NCBI GenBank assembly: GCA_026745465.1 | Contig: JACYXH010000473.1 | Location: 5,109,191-5,173,190, forward strand | Length of the DNA: 64,000 nucleotides | Direction of reading: 5' to 3' | From: Lota lota | Taxonomy: Eukaryota; Chordata; Actinopteri; Gadiformes; Lotidae | Shown: positions 27,167 to 38,380 of the stretch, one piece after another | How the letters are laid out: the number at the start of each line of letters is the position of its first letter | How positions within the stretch are numbered: position 1 is the first letter of the stretch | The notes under the pieces: generated by a model | The model's input: only the letters and a program-made list of their open reading frames with translations | The model's database searches: none | What the model was told of the DNA's origin: nothing | Position numbers and translations under genes: made by a program

Positions 27167-27311
27167 AGTGTGTGTGGATGATGGCTGGTTTAAGCAGCCT
27201 CACCTGGCCCTAGTCAGACTGATTGGACTCTGGGGCTGGGTGAGGCTGCACACCTGTTGCACATCAAGCAATCACTGTGCACAGGTTAAACCAGCCATCT
27301 CCACACATACT
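27167..27311. repeat. nested inverted repeat next to the Tc1 element
   Basis: The outer arms 27167-27193 and 27286-27311 share GTGTGGA..ATGGCTGGTTTAA, and the inner arms 27194-27204 and 27239-27249 pair as GCAGCCTCACC. The hairpin begins 14 bases after the Tc1 end. It may be a separate miniature element. Confidence 0.7.
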
Positions 27312-27312
27312 G

Positions 27313-30192
27313 AGGAAGAGATCTCCTGCATGGCAACATGGAGCACCAGTGTCATGTATTACAATAACCTTACAATAAACCAGCTTTCAGCATCACCACC
27401 CTGCATCCAGGTTATGGAGGAGCCCAGGAAAGCCACCTAGGTGAAGTGTGGCAGCCACCTAGGTGGCGCTGGGAATAATGTAAACGGAACATGATCTGAC
27501 TTATGTATCTATCTTATCGTTTTTATACGGAGGGTTCTGACTGATTCGGGGCTGGGTGGCGAAAAAAGCAAATGGGGGAAGGGGGGGGCTTTTATTTGGA
27601 AAGAACGTCTGTACCTTCGAGGTATATCATTGGGTAGGTGGCACAAATGAACAGACATGAATGTCGCCAAAGAATACAGTTGTTTTCATTATCATGCTTT
27701 TTTTTTTACGTACATTAACAAGTAGGGCTTTTGTAGCACTGTTTAAGATTGCCCTTTTTAGCAACAATTTATTAACCAAAATAGGCTTGTGATGATAATA
27801 GAAATGTGTATTGTGCTATGTTGTTAGTGTCAAGTGCTGAAGATGCCATAGTATGCCTAGTGGTAAGATTAACTAACAAAACTGTAAATTTGCTGTGGTC
27901 TCACTTACGAGTTAGCATATACTGTGCAAACTGCAAACTGTGAAATGAATTGCAGTTCAAACATTGTCTATACCAACTTTGAGGACTGCAAGACACACAA
28001 CACCAGATCATCATACACACTTCACCTTTAAACTGAATAAAGCGATTATAAACTTTATGTCCATGTCATATGTAGGGAAGATATCTTAATTACTTACAAA
28101 TTGACAAAGAAAAAACAATTATATAATGTCATTCACATATACTGTGTACCCCTTGAAAAAATTTTTAGTGATCCAAAAAGTTCTTTATTTGACTGGTTAA
28201 TAGCAAGCTAGCATTAACGTGACCGTTTCGCATTTTGTAGAGTTAAATGGTTGTACAATATTTGGGTCTAGCATGCTTCACAAGTCATGTTTAATACGAA
28301 AAACGGAGGTAGTATAGTTATGGTTCTTGAGAGAGTGCCAGTTCAATCTTAAGCGTGGATGAAGCCATGTTCCTAATGTCTCCTTGAATCCTACTGATCG
28401 CAAATCAGACCTTATCACCCAGTGAACCATCCCCAAGGATCAGGACCCCTATTATTTGCCATCCCCCTGAACCCTTTCCCATGAGTGGGAGCCGCGACAT
28501 TTTTCTTTCTTTAAAAAAACAAAACCAGATTACAAAGACAAAGTGAATTCACAAGCAGGGCAGTAACTGCATGGTAGCGTGCAAGATAAACCTACAGAGA
28601 GCGGCTGTTTTCGCTCACGGCAAGGGGGGAGGAGAGCCGGCGTTCTTACGGTCCTTTGAGGAGCGTCCCAAACTTGGGGATGAGGCCCTGGTCCCGCCGG
28701 GGCCGTCCAGAGCAGACCTGGCCCCTCGCTGAGTTCGTTTGTGGTGGGCTTTGGCGTGGTGATGGGTGTGAGCATCGCCGCCGACGCCCCGTGCGGCGGG
28801 AGTGTGGCGCGCCCCACGGGCCGCCACGCGGTTGTCCCTTGCGGTGTCTGAGTTCACCACGGGGTTGTGTCCCGTGCGCTCGCCACAGCGGTCTGGCGGG
28901 CGGGAGGGGGGGCGCGCGGGCGACTCCTCAGATACGCATTTGGTTCCCTGTTACACACCGAGGGGGGGGTGGGGTGGGGGGGGGGGGGGGGTGATGGGTA
29001 ACGATGGGCAGGAGAGGAGGTTGGAGCAGAGTGAGAAAACAGGAAGGAAGGAGAGCGAGAGAAACGGTTACTTCTGTGCGAGGCAGCAGAAGCCGGAGTG
29101 AAAGCCCGTCGCCCCGCAGAGAGAGAGAACGGACCGAGACCACCAGAGCAACAGCCTGTTCTTGAGGAGCCAACACACTGCTGAGATCACACGCTCAGTG
29201 GAAGTTTGAAGTTTGAAAATGTTTTTGGAAGACAATTGTTTTTTATTATAATGAATCGTCTTGTCCTTAATCTAGATGGCTGACCAGGTGAAAGACTGAG
29301 AAGAAGTGCAGTAGACACGCCTGCACCGCCTATAACTAGATGCTGAACATCTCTACTCCAACCCAGATGGAACACACATTCCAACATTGAAGCCTTTTTA
29401 CACTTCAACTGTGGGCCGTACAAACAGACTTGACTCGTGTGTATAACATAGCAAAGATTCAAGACCTAAACTAACCATTTTCTCACCACGGATATGATAG
29501 ATATTATATGTCCCAAGGATTGGACCTTTACGTGCATGCAGAGAATAAAACGGCAAGCTTCTAGCAATAAGCGGTTAACATGCCACAGTTACGCATGCCC
29601 AATAAGATGGGAGGATTAGTATGGCAGTAAACATACTGACAGGCAGCCAGCCAACCACACATTCCATGAACAGCTCATGCAGAAACAACGGTAGTCAAAG
29701 CACGCACAGACAAACACAAAAACACACAGACACACTTTTATCAATCCAGTCTTACCGACCTTCAGTCTCAAGACATCTACTGGCTTGACTAAAACAGGCT
29801 CATCAATCAGTGAAGGACAGAGCAAAGTCCAGACAATTCTCCTCCTAGTGGTGACGGATGGCAGGACATGGCTATACACACATGCATAGACACACACGCA
29901 TAGACATACACAAGACACCAAAGGTCACTAATCGTGGACAGGACTTTATTTAGACGACATTACACATTTTGTCATGTAAAACAAGTCATACACAACTAAA
30001 GCCCACTGAGTCTTCCCTGCTGTGTTTTCCAGGTTATTTATGACTATTCCTATAATATGACGATCACCAGAGGTCATTGATTTTTGGTGTACAATGCTGA
30101 GAATCACAAACGCAGAACCATAAATGCAAGCATTGAGACCAACGGCCTACCTACAGCCTAGCTATTCAACACACGTTGAGTGTAATTCAAGC
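27313..30192. other. intergenic stretch downstream of zdhhc18
   Basis: Mostly AT-rich with no supported exon. A GC- and CpG-rich patch lies at about 28600-29180 and a poly(G) run at 28976-28991. A zdhhc18 terminal exon could lie in the GC-rich patch on the minus strand, but no reading is convincing. Confidence 0.5.
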
Positions 30193-30531
30193 TTAAAGGA
30201 AAACCAAACCCTAAAATAATTCATTTTAGATTTAAAGTGATGTCGTCGGTTATATTGTGGTGCTATGGATTGATCCTGGTCAAAATCACTACATAAATGC
30301 ACAAAGTTTTAAAAACATAGAATAAGATGCAAATATGCACTCAAATTTCTTGAATGATATTGCTTGTACCCATTACTGGTCGTTTTGGGTTACCAGGTAA
30401 CATCAATCAAATCTTATTGTAGCAAGTGCAGACGCCGAAAAACACAATATATCCCCACCCTTAAATAAAAAAAGCTGTCTACCAGACGTTAGTTTTTTCT
30501 TACTTGACAGTGTTTTTTGTTTTTCCTTTAA
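30193..30531. mobile_element. TTAAAGG-ended miniature inverted-repeat element
   Basis: The left end TTAAAGGAAAACCAAACC pairs with the reverse complement of the right end, TTAAAGGAAAAACAAAAAAC. The 339-bp interior has no coding capacity. The internal segment around ATGGATTGATCCTGG recurs at 53805-53914 and, weakly, near 21058. The TTAA at both ends would fit piggyBac-like insertion, but that is only inference. Confidence 0.6.
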
Positions 30532-31361
30532 TGCTACACTGATGCCTGTTTCTTCTCAGGCTTAGCCAATGGATGAAGAGACATAAGCAGCCTCCCCAGC
30601 CTTCCGACGGTGTGACCTGGCCCGTCGTGAAGATGTATGCTTTCAGCATCTTTGATCGCTCATCTCCCCTTTCATCTTCTGGTCTCATTTGAATTAATGA
30701 CAAACGGCCTTCTTTAGCCCATTAAACATATCTGGTGCACCTGTAGCTGGTTGGTCTGTGCGTTTCTTGTTATTACCCGTACTACATGTACTTTATCGCT
30801 CTTGCCCGTGTTAGCACAACCTGCTAAGCTACGTTGAGACCATAATGTTGCATTTTAACCACCAACCTCTCTCCAAGTAGATCGGTGTGTGCAATACTGA
30901 CCGCATTACAAATACATGCGTTTCTTTTTCATTGCAAAAGCCTATCACGTAGGCCCTAACTACATGGGTCCTAAGGTAGGCCTACTCATTCTGTGCTGCC
31001 TGCTCTCAGTAAGGATGGTTTCGTGTTGCCTGTAGCAGATGGAGCTGGGCTGACGGGAGCCCCAATGTCAGCCCCTGCACTCCGCGTGAACCATGCATGA
31101 ACAATGGTGAATGTAGAATCGAATATCTGAAATGAGCCAAGTACTCACGCATGTGCCCCACGCGTTAATGAATGTAGAAATCCTCATTTTTTACCCAAAA
31201 TAGAATGCACGTAAATGTAAACGTATGCTTTGTATCCAGTTAAAGCAATCCTCACAGTCCTAAGTAATTTCAATTACAAAAAGGCTTTGATTCCAAGAAT
31301 CTTTTAGAAATAAATGATGGAGGCTTGGTAGGCAGCAGTGAAAAGGTCAGGATGGGGTCGG
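30532..31361. other. downstream flank of zdhhc18, nothing recognised
   Basis: No exon, RNA or repeat can be supported here. It may include 3'UTR of zdhhc18 if the protein ends by read-through at 31362. Confidence 0.4.
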
Positions 31362-34300
31362 CTATGCTAGGAAACAAGGCTCTCTTAGTGATAAAGGATG
31401 TTTTATGCTTTGGACGGGGTGAAGGGGGTGTTCAAGCGAAAGGATATTCCTGCAAAACATAAGCCATGTTCCTACCACATTTATGTCCTTCTTAGAGGCC
31501 AGGGCGGGCAGCTCCACTTCTCTGCCAATGGCCTGTGGCGCCGCCTCCTCCTCCTCCGCTGATAGGAAGCCACGCCTGTCAATCAGACTGTAAGAGCAGA
31601 GAACAGGAAGAGAAGCGGCTCAGAGGTGAGGTTGTTACCATGGAGACTCAGTTAGTACCGAGGATATTGTTCCTTGTGACAAAATGTTGCCAGACCATAT
31701 TCACTTAAACATTATAAGGTTTGGGAAGTCTGCCGTGAGCAGTGTTTGTGGAGAGGCGTCGTCAGTCGACATTACTTTGCAGCCGATTGGATGAGCTTTA
31801 GCCGATTGGTCGGACCCCGCAAAAAAAGTGCCGTATTTCCAAAGTAATCACCACTTGCGAATGTTACCGGTACCATTTTAATTGAAGTAAAAAAGTATTG
31901 TGTTCAAATAAAATGTATTCCAAAAAGTAGTAGTATTATAGTATTATAATATTAATTGTCAATTGCCATTGTAGAAATGTCCAAAACATCTTCATCTACA
32001 TCACTCGCTGGTGGACGCCTAATTTAGTTTAATGGTGAGTTTGCAAGATTAAAACTGGGTGGTTGGGTGACTGCAGGTAGATGTCCAAATATTTGCCACT
32101 GTATTCAACATACAGAAAAGACTTGATTATTGATCAGTGTTGGTTTGGAAAGTTGGCAGCACTGACCATTGGCATTTCATAATAAAACATTAATTTGTTT
32201 GCCGCCCTTCTGTACACTCTATAATTTTCCTCACGGTGCAGTAGGAAGAAACATCAGATGACACTATTTAGAATCGATAAATTTGATCATAAATAATAGT
32301 TATATATCAACATGCAGGTTACACCAACACAGAATCCCATTGTAGTGTGTGTTTTGGAATGCTAACCTGGGTGGCATGGGTCCACAGAGCACAGAGCAGC
32401 AATTGATAAAGATGTTTCTGTGGCTGTACGGGTTGGTGGCCGCTTCAGCACCACTCTTCCCCGACCAAGAGCCTTTGATCTGCGACACAGCCAATGAGGA
32501 CACAGGATTACGTTAATGTGGATGACGGGTACCAATGGGGTCACATGACTCGCTAGAGTTAAAAGGTACACTATGCATGCTATCCCAATTATCTCCAAAG
32601 CCCACCCCCCCCCCCCCTCCCCCCCCTAGACTGGATCCCTGTAGCCTTGAAGTTAGAATCACAGAATGTGTTTTAGAGTAGTGGCTCCCAACCGTTCACT
32701 TTAGGTTTCCCACCAAATTGTCATCAAGACCTTTTGCGGACCACCTCACATGCAAACAGTAAACAAAAGATAGATACACATGCAGTGGCTTTATACACAA
32801 TTATTACTGCAAGAAGTCCATGGCCAGTGGTAAACAGTGGTAGGAAAAGGTCAGTAGCGCTGCTATGCTCCCAGTATGTTAATTGAGCAAACACAAATTA
32901 ACAAAAAACATAACTGGAATACCTTATAATGGAAAACATATGATGGAATACACAAAGTGACAATATTGTTTTTATATTACCAAGCCATAATACTATATTT
33001 ACTGGAACAATATTACACAATATACACAAGATATTATGAACAATATTTTTCTATTATTGTAAATGTCTCTATTTTAAAGAATAAAATACCATCTGCAGTA
33101 CCGTACCACAGGTTGAAAAATACTTAGAGCCCATTTCTTTGCATGTTGTACCTTTGAAATAAATAAAGTAAAGCAATGGTTGGTGGAGTGGAATCCAGGG
33201 AGGGATCGGATACTCACGTCTTCGTTGGTGGTCAAATTGGAAGCAACAAGGTAGGTATGGAAGCCTGAGAGGCCCAGGATGGACCAGACAGAGAAGAAGC
33301 AGATGACCAGCTCCACCGCAGTGCAGAGAGACAAGGTGTCAAGGCCACACACAGCATTTCACTAGACACCCAGGCAGTATGCATTATATTTATGCATTTA
33401 CATACAACCCTATTTGATCCAGTAGTGGCAAGTTTCAAACTCTTACTAAGGACAGATTTTCAGGACTATGAATGATTTATTTTTTACAGAGGGAAAAGGA
33501 AGTTTGAAAGTTAACAATGTATATATAGTAGATGATGATGACGATATTCTGGTTAAGGGAATTCTAAGAAAGACTCTGGGTAAAAGGATATCTGCCAGGA
33601 CTCTCCTGTAGTGCAAACACCAGGCCTTTTCCATCTTGAGCCCCTTTAGCCAGAGAGACAAAACACATAGGTCCATACATCATGTGACAAGTAAACACTG
33701 CTTAGGAAATACAAATGAATCCGATTAAAAGACTACTTTTAAAAGTTGAACATTTGCAGCAACCCAATTGAGCTCTTGAATAATCCTTTCTTGTTCACTT
33801 GCTGATCCATTTGCTATGGTAAACGTCCTAGCGCGAGCGTGTGGATTTTGTGGAGCGGGCCTACCGGGCCTCTTTTACAGTGTAGCTCGGTAATTCCATG
33901 CAGAAAGAGAGGGAGGCTTACTCAGCGCTAGGTGGGTGGTCACGCAGCCGAAGATGAAGGCCGTCAGGAAGGAGAGCGACACGATGAAGGTGTAGAAGAA
34001 GCGGTAGTTGCGCTTGCCAACGCAGTTGCCCACCCAGGGGCAGTGGTGGTCGAACCGCTCTGGCAGGGAGAACAGGTTCAGATTAGGGGAGACAATTCTG
34101 AACTAAACAATGCCAGAATGAATAATAATAATAATAAATATTAGTAGTAGTAGTAGTAGTAGTAGTAGTATATTAATATTATTGGTAGTACTAGTATTTC
34201 TATATTATTATTTTTATAGCACCTTTTAATACAGGATAAAGTTATTGTGTGCTAAAAGCGCAAAAAATGATAATGTCCCTGGTTTAATTAACAGCACAAA

Positions 34301-34650
34301 AACAGTAAAGTCCGTCTCCATTCAACACCCTCTCAATGTGGCACCCAGTTTGAGATCAGTCTGGGTCTAAGGTGGACTTTTCAGATGGTGGCGGTGGAGG
34401 TGGCGTGGGGGGTTGTCTCTTCCTCACCAGGTCACGTGTTAATTATCCGGGCGGTTAAATGTCAGCGGTCACACCCACCTACGCAGTTGTCACACAGGCT
34501 GCAGTGGGAGGTGCGCGGGGGCCGGAACATCTTGCAGGTGAAGCAGTACTTGAGCTTCACCGCCTGCTGGTTGATGAGCACCTCCCTGGTGCGCGGCGGC
34601 GGGCGGTAGGTGGTGTTGCCGGCGTCATCTGCACCCGAGGGGGGGGGGGG

Positions 34651-34706
<56 letters not shown>

Positions 34707-36246
34707 AGAAATGTAATTGACTATATAGATGAGGGAACTGTGACTGTCCCATTTAGGTCAACTGTGACCACGTTTTTCTTTTCTTTTTTTGAGGTGGGTG
34801 TTGTTGAAAAAAGTAACAGACCAGATGTTCAGCTTTTTTTTTTGGACAAATGGAGAGACATTATTAGACATTTAGCAAGGCATCGAAAGTCATCATCCCT
34901 TAAACAAAAAGTCCCTGGGGTAGTTTGGTTGGGCCGGATTTACCGATCTGCTTCTCTACATCAGCAGCTTCGTCGGGGGTCGCTCTGGGCAGGATGCCGG
35001 GGTCACTGAAGCTGGTCTGCACTAGAGTGATGACCACGAACACAAACAGCGCTCCACCAATCACAGGGATGCAGACGGTCAGGTGCTGTACGAGGAAGGG
35101 GCAACTAGAGTAGAAACACAACAGCAGACAAAACAAAGTTCCACTTACAAACGCTAAAATAATTAAATTGATATTTTCAAAGGGTGAAACTAGATCTTTG
35201 TAAATGTAGCAATTCAGATTTTCCATGTTTTTCTTTGACTTTGAATGACTGTTCTTTAATTATCACTACTAGATTCTCAAGTTTGATTTGATATGTGAAA
35301 TTGTAGTAGTTATTAGACCTTTTTTCATTACAAAGGATGGACTACATGCACCTATTGATTTAAATGGCATCATGTATTATTTTTCATAAAGAAAATATGA
35401 ACAACAATTAGCTGCAGAAAGGTCCCATGACAATGAATAAAGTAGTAGGGATACGTTTGAACCAAATGTAGTAACAACAACAAAGAGGTGACATAAATTG
35501 GTTCTTATGAATGCAGTGCCACTAGTGTCCACAACGTTGCTTTACTGCATGTTTGGCCCCTGGGGTCTAGTGTGGTTCTTCATCTAGTCAAGCCGCAACT
35601 TTGGCTCAGGAAGAAGCATTTAATGTCATCTTAACCCTCCAATTACTAAATCTGTCTCACAGACCTAATGCGTTTCATCCCCAGCAGGGATCTGCTTTTA
35701 ATCAAAGTTTAATGGCTTTAATCACCATCCTAATCCCTAGACACCATAGGCCTATTCACTTAAAGTGAAATTGAGAGTGGCAGTCTTTGCTCAAAGACTT
35801 TGCACGAATACAGTGACTCGGTCGTAGACAACACCATTACCACATTCCGCTACACATTTGGTTAGCACGTGTGGGAAATGTCCCTTAAAGGGAGTCATAG
35901 CGATGCAACTTTTTTTAACCCATAGGCCTCAGTGTAACACGTGACATTCTAGGATTAGTAAATCAAAGAGAACAATAGCAACTTACTCAAATATGAAGAA
36001 TAACACACTGGTGACTAGGATAAGGCCCAGGGTAAGGGGAAGTACGCCACTCTGCCGTGCCATAATAATCCTTCCATCGCAACAAAAGCGATTCTTCCCT
36101 TTGAAAACTTCCCACTTTCTTCTGTGTTTTTTAGCCGTCTTCTCTTTCTTCTTCCCATTTTCAGTGACGGGTTGGGGTGAAGGGGTGGGGGCGGGTGTTG
36201 ACAGTGCCTCCAAATCGATTTGCTGGTATTCGCAATTTTTCATCAT
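31362..36246 (-). CDS. zdhhc18: zdhhc18, DHHC-type protein S-palmitoyltransferase, eight coding exons found, C-terminus uncertain
   Basis: ZDHHC enzymes attach palmitate to cysteines of membrane proteins; ZDHHC18 is a Golgi enzyme whose known substrates include RAS proteins. Exons: 36243..35987, 35104..34944, 34628..34479, 34059..33922, 33643..33592, 33320..33218, 32479..32367 and 31587..31476. Together they give 1086 nt, or 362 codons in one frame. The N-terminus MKNCEYQQI matches the family. Transmembrane segments are near residues 66-86, 92-117, 207-232 and 255-280. The DPG motif is in [11 protein letters not shown]. The cysteine-rich domain starts at C168 and the DHHC motif is at 193-196, with C196 catalytic. 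TTxE is in LTTNED. Intron 5 is an AT-AC intron. After exon 8 the protein either reads through the donor to a TAG at 31364-31362 or splices to an unidentified exon. ZDHHC14 is the closest alternative; N-terminus and synteny favour ZDHHC18. Confidence 0.92.
31476..31587 (-). CDS. zdhhc18: zdhhc18 coding exon 8, C-terminal tail (3' boundary uncertain)
   Basis: The acceptor TCTTACAG completes Ser and reads [20 protein letters not shown], ending SKKDINV. A usable donor GTG|GTAGGA closes it in phase 0. If not spliced, the frame continues to TAG at 31364-31362. SLIDRRGF is the conserved start of the last family segment. Confidence 0.75.
32367..32479 (-). CDS. zdhhc18: zdhhc18 coding exon 7, cytosolic tail
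   Basis: The exon reads [20 protein letters not shown] and then [12 protein letters not shown]. The NPYS segment after IKGSW is conserved in the ZDHHC9/14/18 group. Acceptor CGCAG; donor CCCAG|GTTAGC in phase 2. Confidence 0.9.
32679..33124. mobile_element. hAT-type miniature element, copy 2, in zdhhc18 intron 6
   Basis: The left end TAGTGGCTCCCAACC and the following ACTTTAGG..CCACC match the reverse complement of the right part of the 24149 element. The right end GGTTGAAAAATACT matches its left part. It is the same family in opposite orientation, about 446 bp, with an AT-rich interior. Target duplication is unclear. Confidence 0.75.
33218..33320 (-). CDS. zdhhc18: zdhhc18 coding exon 6, fourth membrane span and TTxE motif
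   Basis: It begins after an AC acceptor and reads [20 protein letters not shown] then [14 protein letters not shown], ending at GAC|GTGAGT in phase 0. No AG lies at the position that would keep the frame, which forces the AC acceptor. TTxE is a conserved DHHC-family motif after the last membrane span. Confidence 0.9.
33321..33591 (-). other. zdhhc18: AT-AC (U12-type) intron 5 of zdhhc18
   Basis: The 271-base intron starts ATATCCTTTT, an exact match to the U12 AT-AC donor consensus. It ends GCAC and has CCTTGAC with the branch adenine 18 bases before the intron end (position 33339). Splicing here joins Pro-Gly-Ser to AVELV in frame and matches the family. No GT-AG alternative does so. Confidence 0.85.
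33592..33643 (-). CDS. zdhhc18: zdhhc18 coding exon 5, 52-nt micro-exon before an AT-AC intron
   Basis: The acceptor CTAAAG is followed by [17 protein letters not shown] and the first two bases of Ser. The downstream boundary is CCTGGCAG|ATATCCTTTT, not GT. The 52-nt length shifts the phase from 1 to 2 exactly as needed for exon 6. Residues align with the human loop RAQGSNFLSTLKETPAS (recalled). Confidence 0.87.
33922..34059 (-). CDS. zdhhc18: zdhhc18 coding exon 4, DHHC catalytic motif and third membrane span
   Basis: The exon reads [20 protein letters not shown]; the Cys of DHHC is the acyl-accepting residue. The hydrophobic stretch [16 protein letters not shown] follows. It ends CTGA|GTAAG in phase 1. 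Confidence 0.93.
34479..34628 (-). CDS. zdhhc18: zdhhc18 coding exon 3, first half of the cysteine-rich domain
   Basis: The exon reads [20 protein letters not shown] and then [20 protein letters not shown]. It holds most zinc-binding Cys/His residues of the DHHC domain. The donor is TAG|GTGGGT and both boundaries are phase 1. A poly(G) and (GA)n tract lies just outside its acceptor at 34639-34703. Confidence 0.9.
34639..34703. repeat. poly(G) and (GA)n tract beside a zdhhc18 exon
   Basis: About 15 G then 24 GA units, starting ten bases outside the exon 3 acceptor. On the transcribed strand this is a CT/C-rich polypyrimidine tract, so it may strengthen that acceptor. Confidence 0.8.
34944..35104 (-). 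CDS. zdhhc18: zdhhc18 coding exon 2, second membrane span and DPG motif
   Basis: The acceptor CTCTAG completes an Asp codon and reads [17 protein letters not shown]. It encodes the second membrane span and SDPGILPRA, then [10 protein letters not shown]. It ends in phase 1 at ATCG|GTAAAT. Confidence 0.9.
35987..36246 (-). CDS. zdhhc18: zdhhc18 coding exon 1
   Basis: Two tandem ATGs (36246 and 36243) open [11 protein letters not shown]; the second is preferred because human ZDHHC18 begins MKDCEYQQI (recalled). A Pro/Thr then Lys-rich linker leads to [18 protein letters not shown] and the first membrane span. The exon ends in phase 2 at TTTGA|GTAAGT. Confidence 0.9.
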
Positions 36247-38380
36247 TTCTTCCGTAGGATTGCCGATCTGCTACTTTGGGAAGCCAACGCATCTGGACAG
36301 CAGCTGTCAGCATCACTGACACGCTCTTTGCGGAGGCTCACTGAAGGCATCGGGTCGTCAAAACAGCGACCTGGCGTCTCCACTCATACCCATGCCCAGC
36401 TTAAGATAACGTTGCATCACTTCGCCTGGGTGCCCATCCATTAAGCTAAGCTTGAGCTTAACCGCATAAGGTTAATTCTGCATCGTTTTATGTGCGGTGC
36501 ATGTTTACGTTCAGCGTTAGCTGCTAAGCCCCAGCCAGCGACTCACTAGCTTGTCAGCTGATTCAACACACTGCTTTTAGCAAGCACGTAAACGATGGCG
36601 TTCCACGTACGAGTATGTATCTTGGTATTTGTCAATGACTTGGCGATAGTATCGTTGACGATGTGTTTGCAAGTAACGTTGATTAGCCGGATAAACAAAC
36701 AATACCCGTTATCTGTAGCCCAGCTATGCTAAGCTAACGTTGATAACACCAACCCCGTGGTAAATATAAATACAAAACACGTAAAATCCCGTCGGTTACC
36801 GGTTACACATGCAGAGTGAACATATGTTAGCTTAATACAATCAGAATCGTATACAATTGTAGATGAAACTCTCATATAGTAAATATATAGTCCTCTCTGA
36901 CGTGGATGCCCGGAGCTTCTCAGATGTGTGCGAGAGAGAGAATGTCGCCACCTACAATGCACTGTATTTGTTTAATTATAAACGAACGTCATTTCAAAAA
37001 GCGCAGTGAAGCTCAATATTCCTTTGTTCTTCTTGTGGTACATTATCATTCTCTTGTTGTATGATTTTTGTTATATTTTAGACCTAGTTCATAAACATTT
37101 GAAGAAAGCTAAGGGATATCATGACTCCATGTCTGGTTATCCTGAAACCATGCAGGATAGATTGAAGAATAATTATCATTTTGACTTGGAAGACAGAGCT
37201 ATTCTGTCAACCTACAAATTCGTAGGTTTTCACTTTCTCTGAATTTTAACGTATATTTAGGGGTTAATCACATCAAAGTCGATTAAAGACTACCAGGTGT
37301 GATGTTGATTAGCCATCTCAAAATCAACCCTCAAGTTGTTACTTCACAAGTGGGAGTGTCCACCCTGATGTTGGTGCATCAACATCACAATAATGTATCA
37401 TGCTCGTAGATACTTAATATTAATAAGGGTTATAATTGTATTAACTTATTACATGTTACTATAGCATTGCATTAGGTATAAATATATAGTACATGTCACA
37501 ATACTAATATTTAAGTTATTCTTTAATGTATTGTATTGTATTACTAGTGTTGGAAGTGATTGTTTTTAATTGTTATATTAATTTGCTTCCTGTCTGTCGC
37601 TACCAATCATGGGTCATGCAGCTCCCGTTGACCGCGGTTACTATGGTGATGTCCTGGAGATGACTTTCTTCGAATGACCACTAGTGGGCACAAGGAGCAT
37701 TTGTAATTGCTAAATGTGTGTTGACGTCTAATTAATGAGTTCAGTAACATGGGTAGTGTACCTATAACGCTTTTACTTTTAGCTCCATGAATGGGGATAT
37801 AATATTGAAATAATTATTTCAGATCAGTGCACCAAATATGCTGGAAAGAGGTTGAAAGACTGATTGCAAGGGACCTTTGAATAATCACCTGCCCCCGTAA
37901 AAGGAATACCATTGTTCAAGAAGATATTTGCCACCAAACTTCAGCTCTTCCAAAAAATAGGTTCAAAATAAACCTTGAAAGCCGATCCATTAGAGTGAAG
38001 TTTAACCTATTTGTCACGCTCGTATTGGTAACGGTTCCCCACTAGTGTATACAATATGCTCATATATAATCAGCATTTGTGATCTGGCGGCAAGCTGATA
38101 AGCCGCATTGTGGCAGGAAGTCAGTTTAATACGTTGGCTGCTCATGCGATAAGGAGAACGCCTCCACTTTCAATATCAAGTCCATCCAAGTTTATGTGGT
38201 GCAATCCGTGGGGCTCGTTTGAGACTAACGGTAGGCTTGCAATGTTTCATATTGCAACCGTGACATATTAATGAAAACATTTAAGGACTTGATTGTGAGG
38301 TTTCATTTTATATTTGATCATTAAATGTAGACATTTATGAATAAATCCACAGCAGACATCTTAAGAAGATTTAATGTACA
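36247..38380. other. zdhhc18 upstream region and arid1a-zdhhc18 intergenic space
   Basis: About 2.1 kb between the zdhhc18 start and the inferred arid1a 3' end. It should contain the zdhhc18 promoter and 5'UTR, but no core element can be assigned. No pigv exon is seen, although PIGV lies here in human (recalled). Confidence 0.5.

Noticed and set aside
28530-28860. Candidate terminal zdhhc18 exon in the GC-rich island
   Set aside because: An acceptor and open frame exist, but no reading resembles the ZDHHC18 tail, so it was not added to the gene model.
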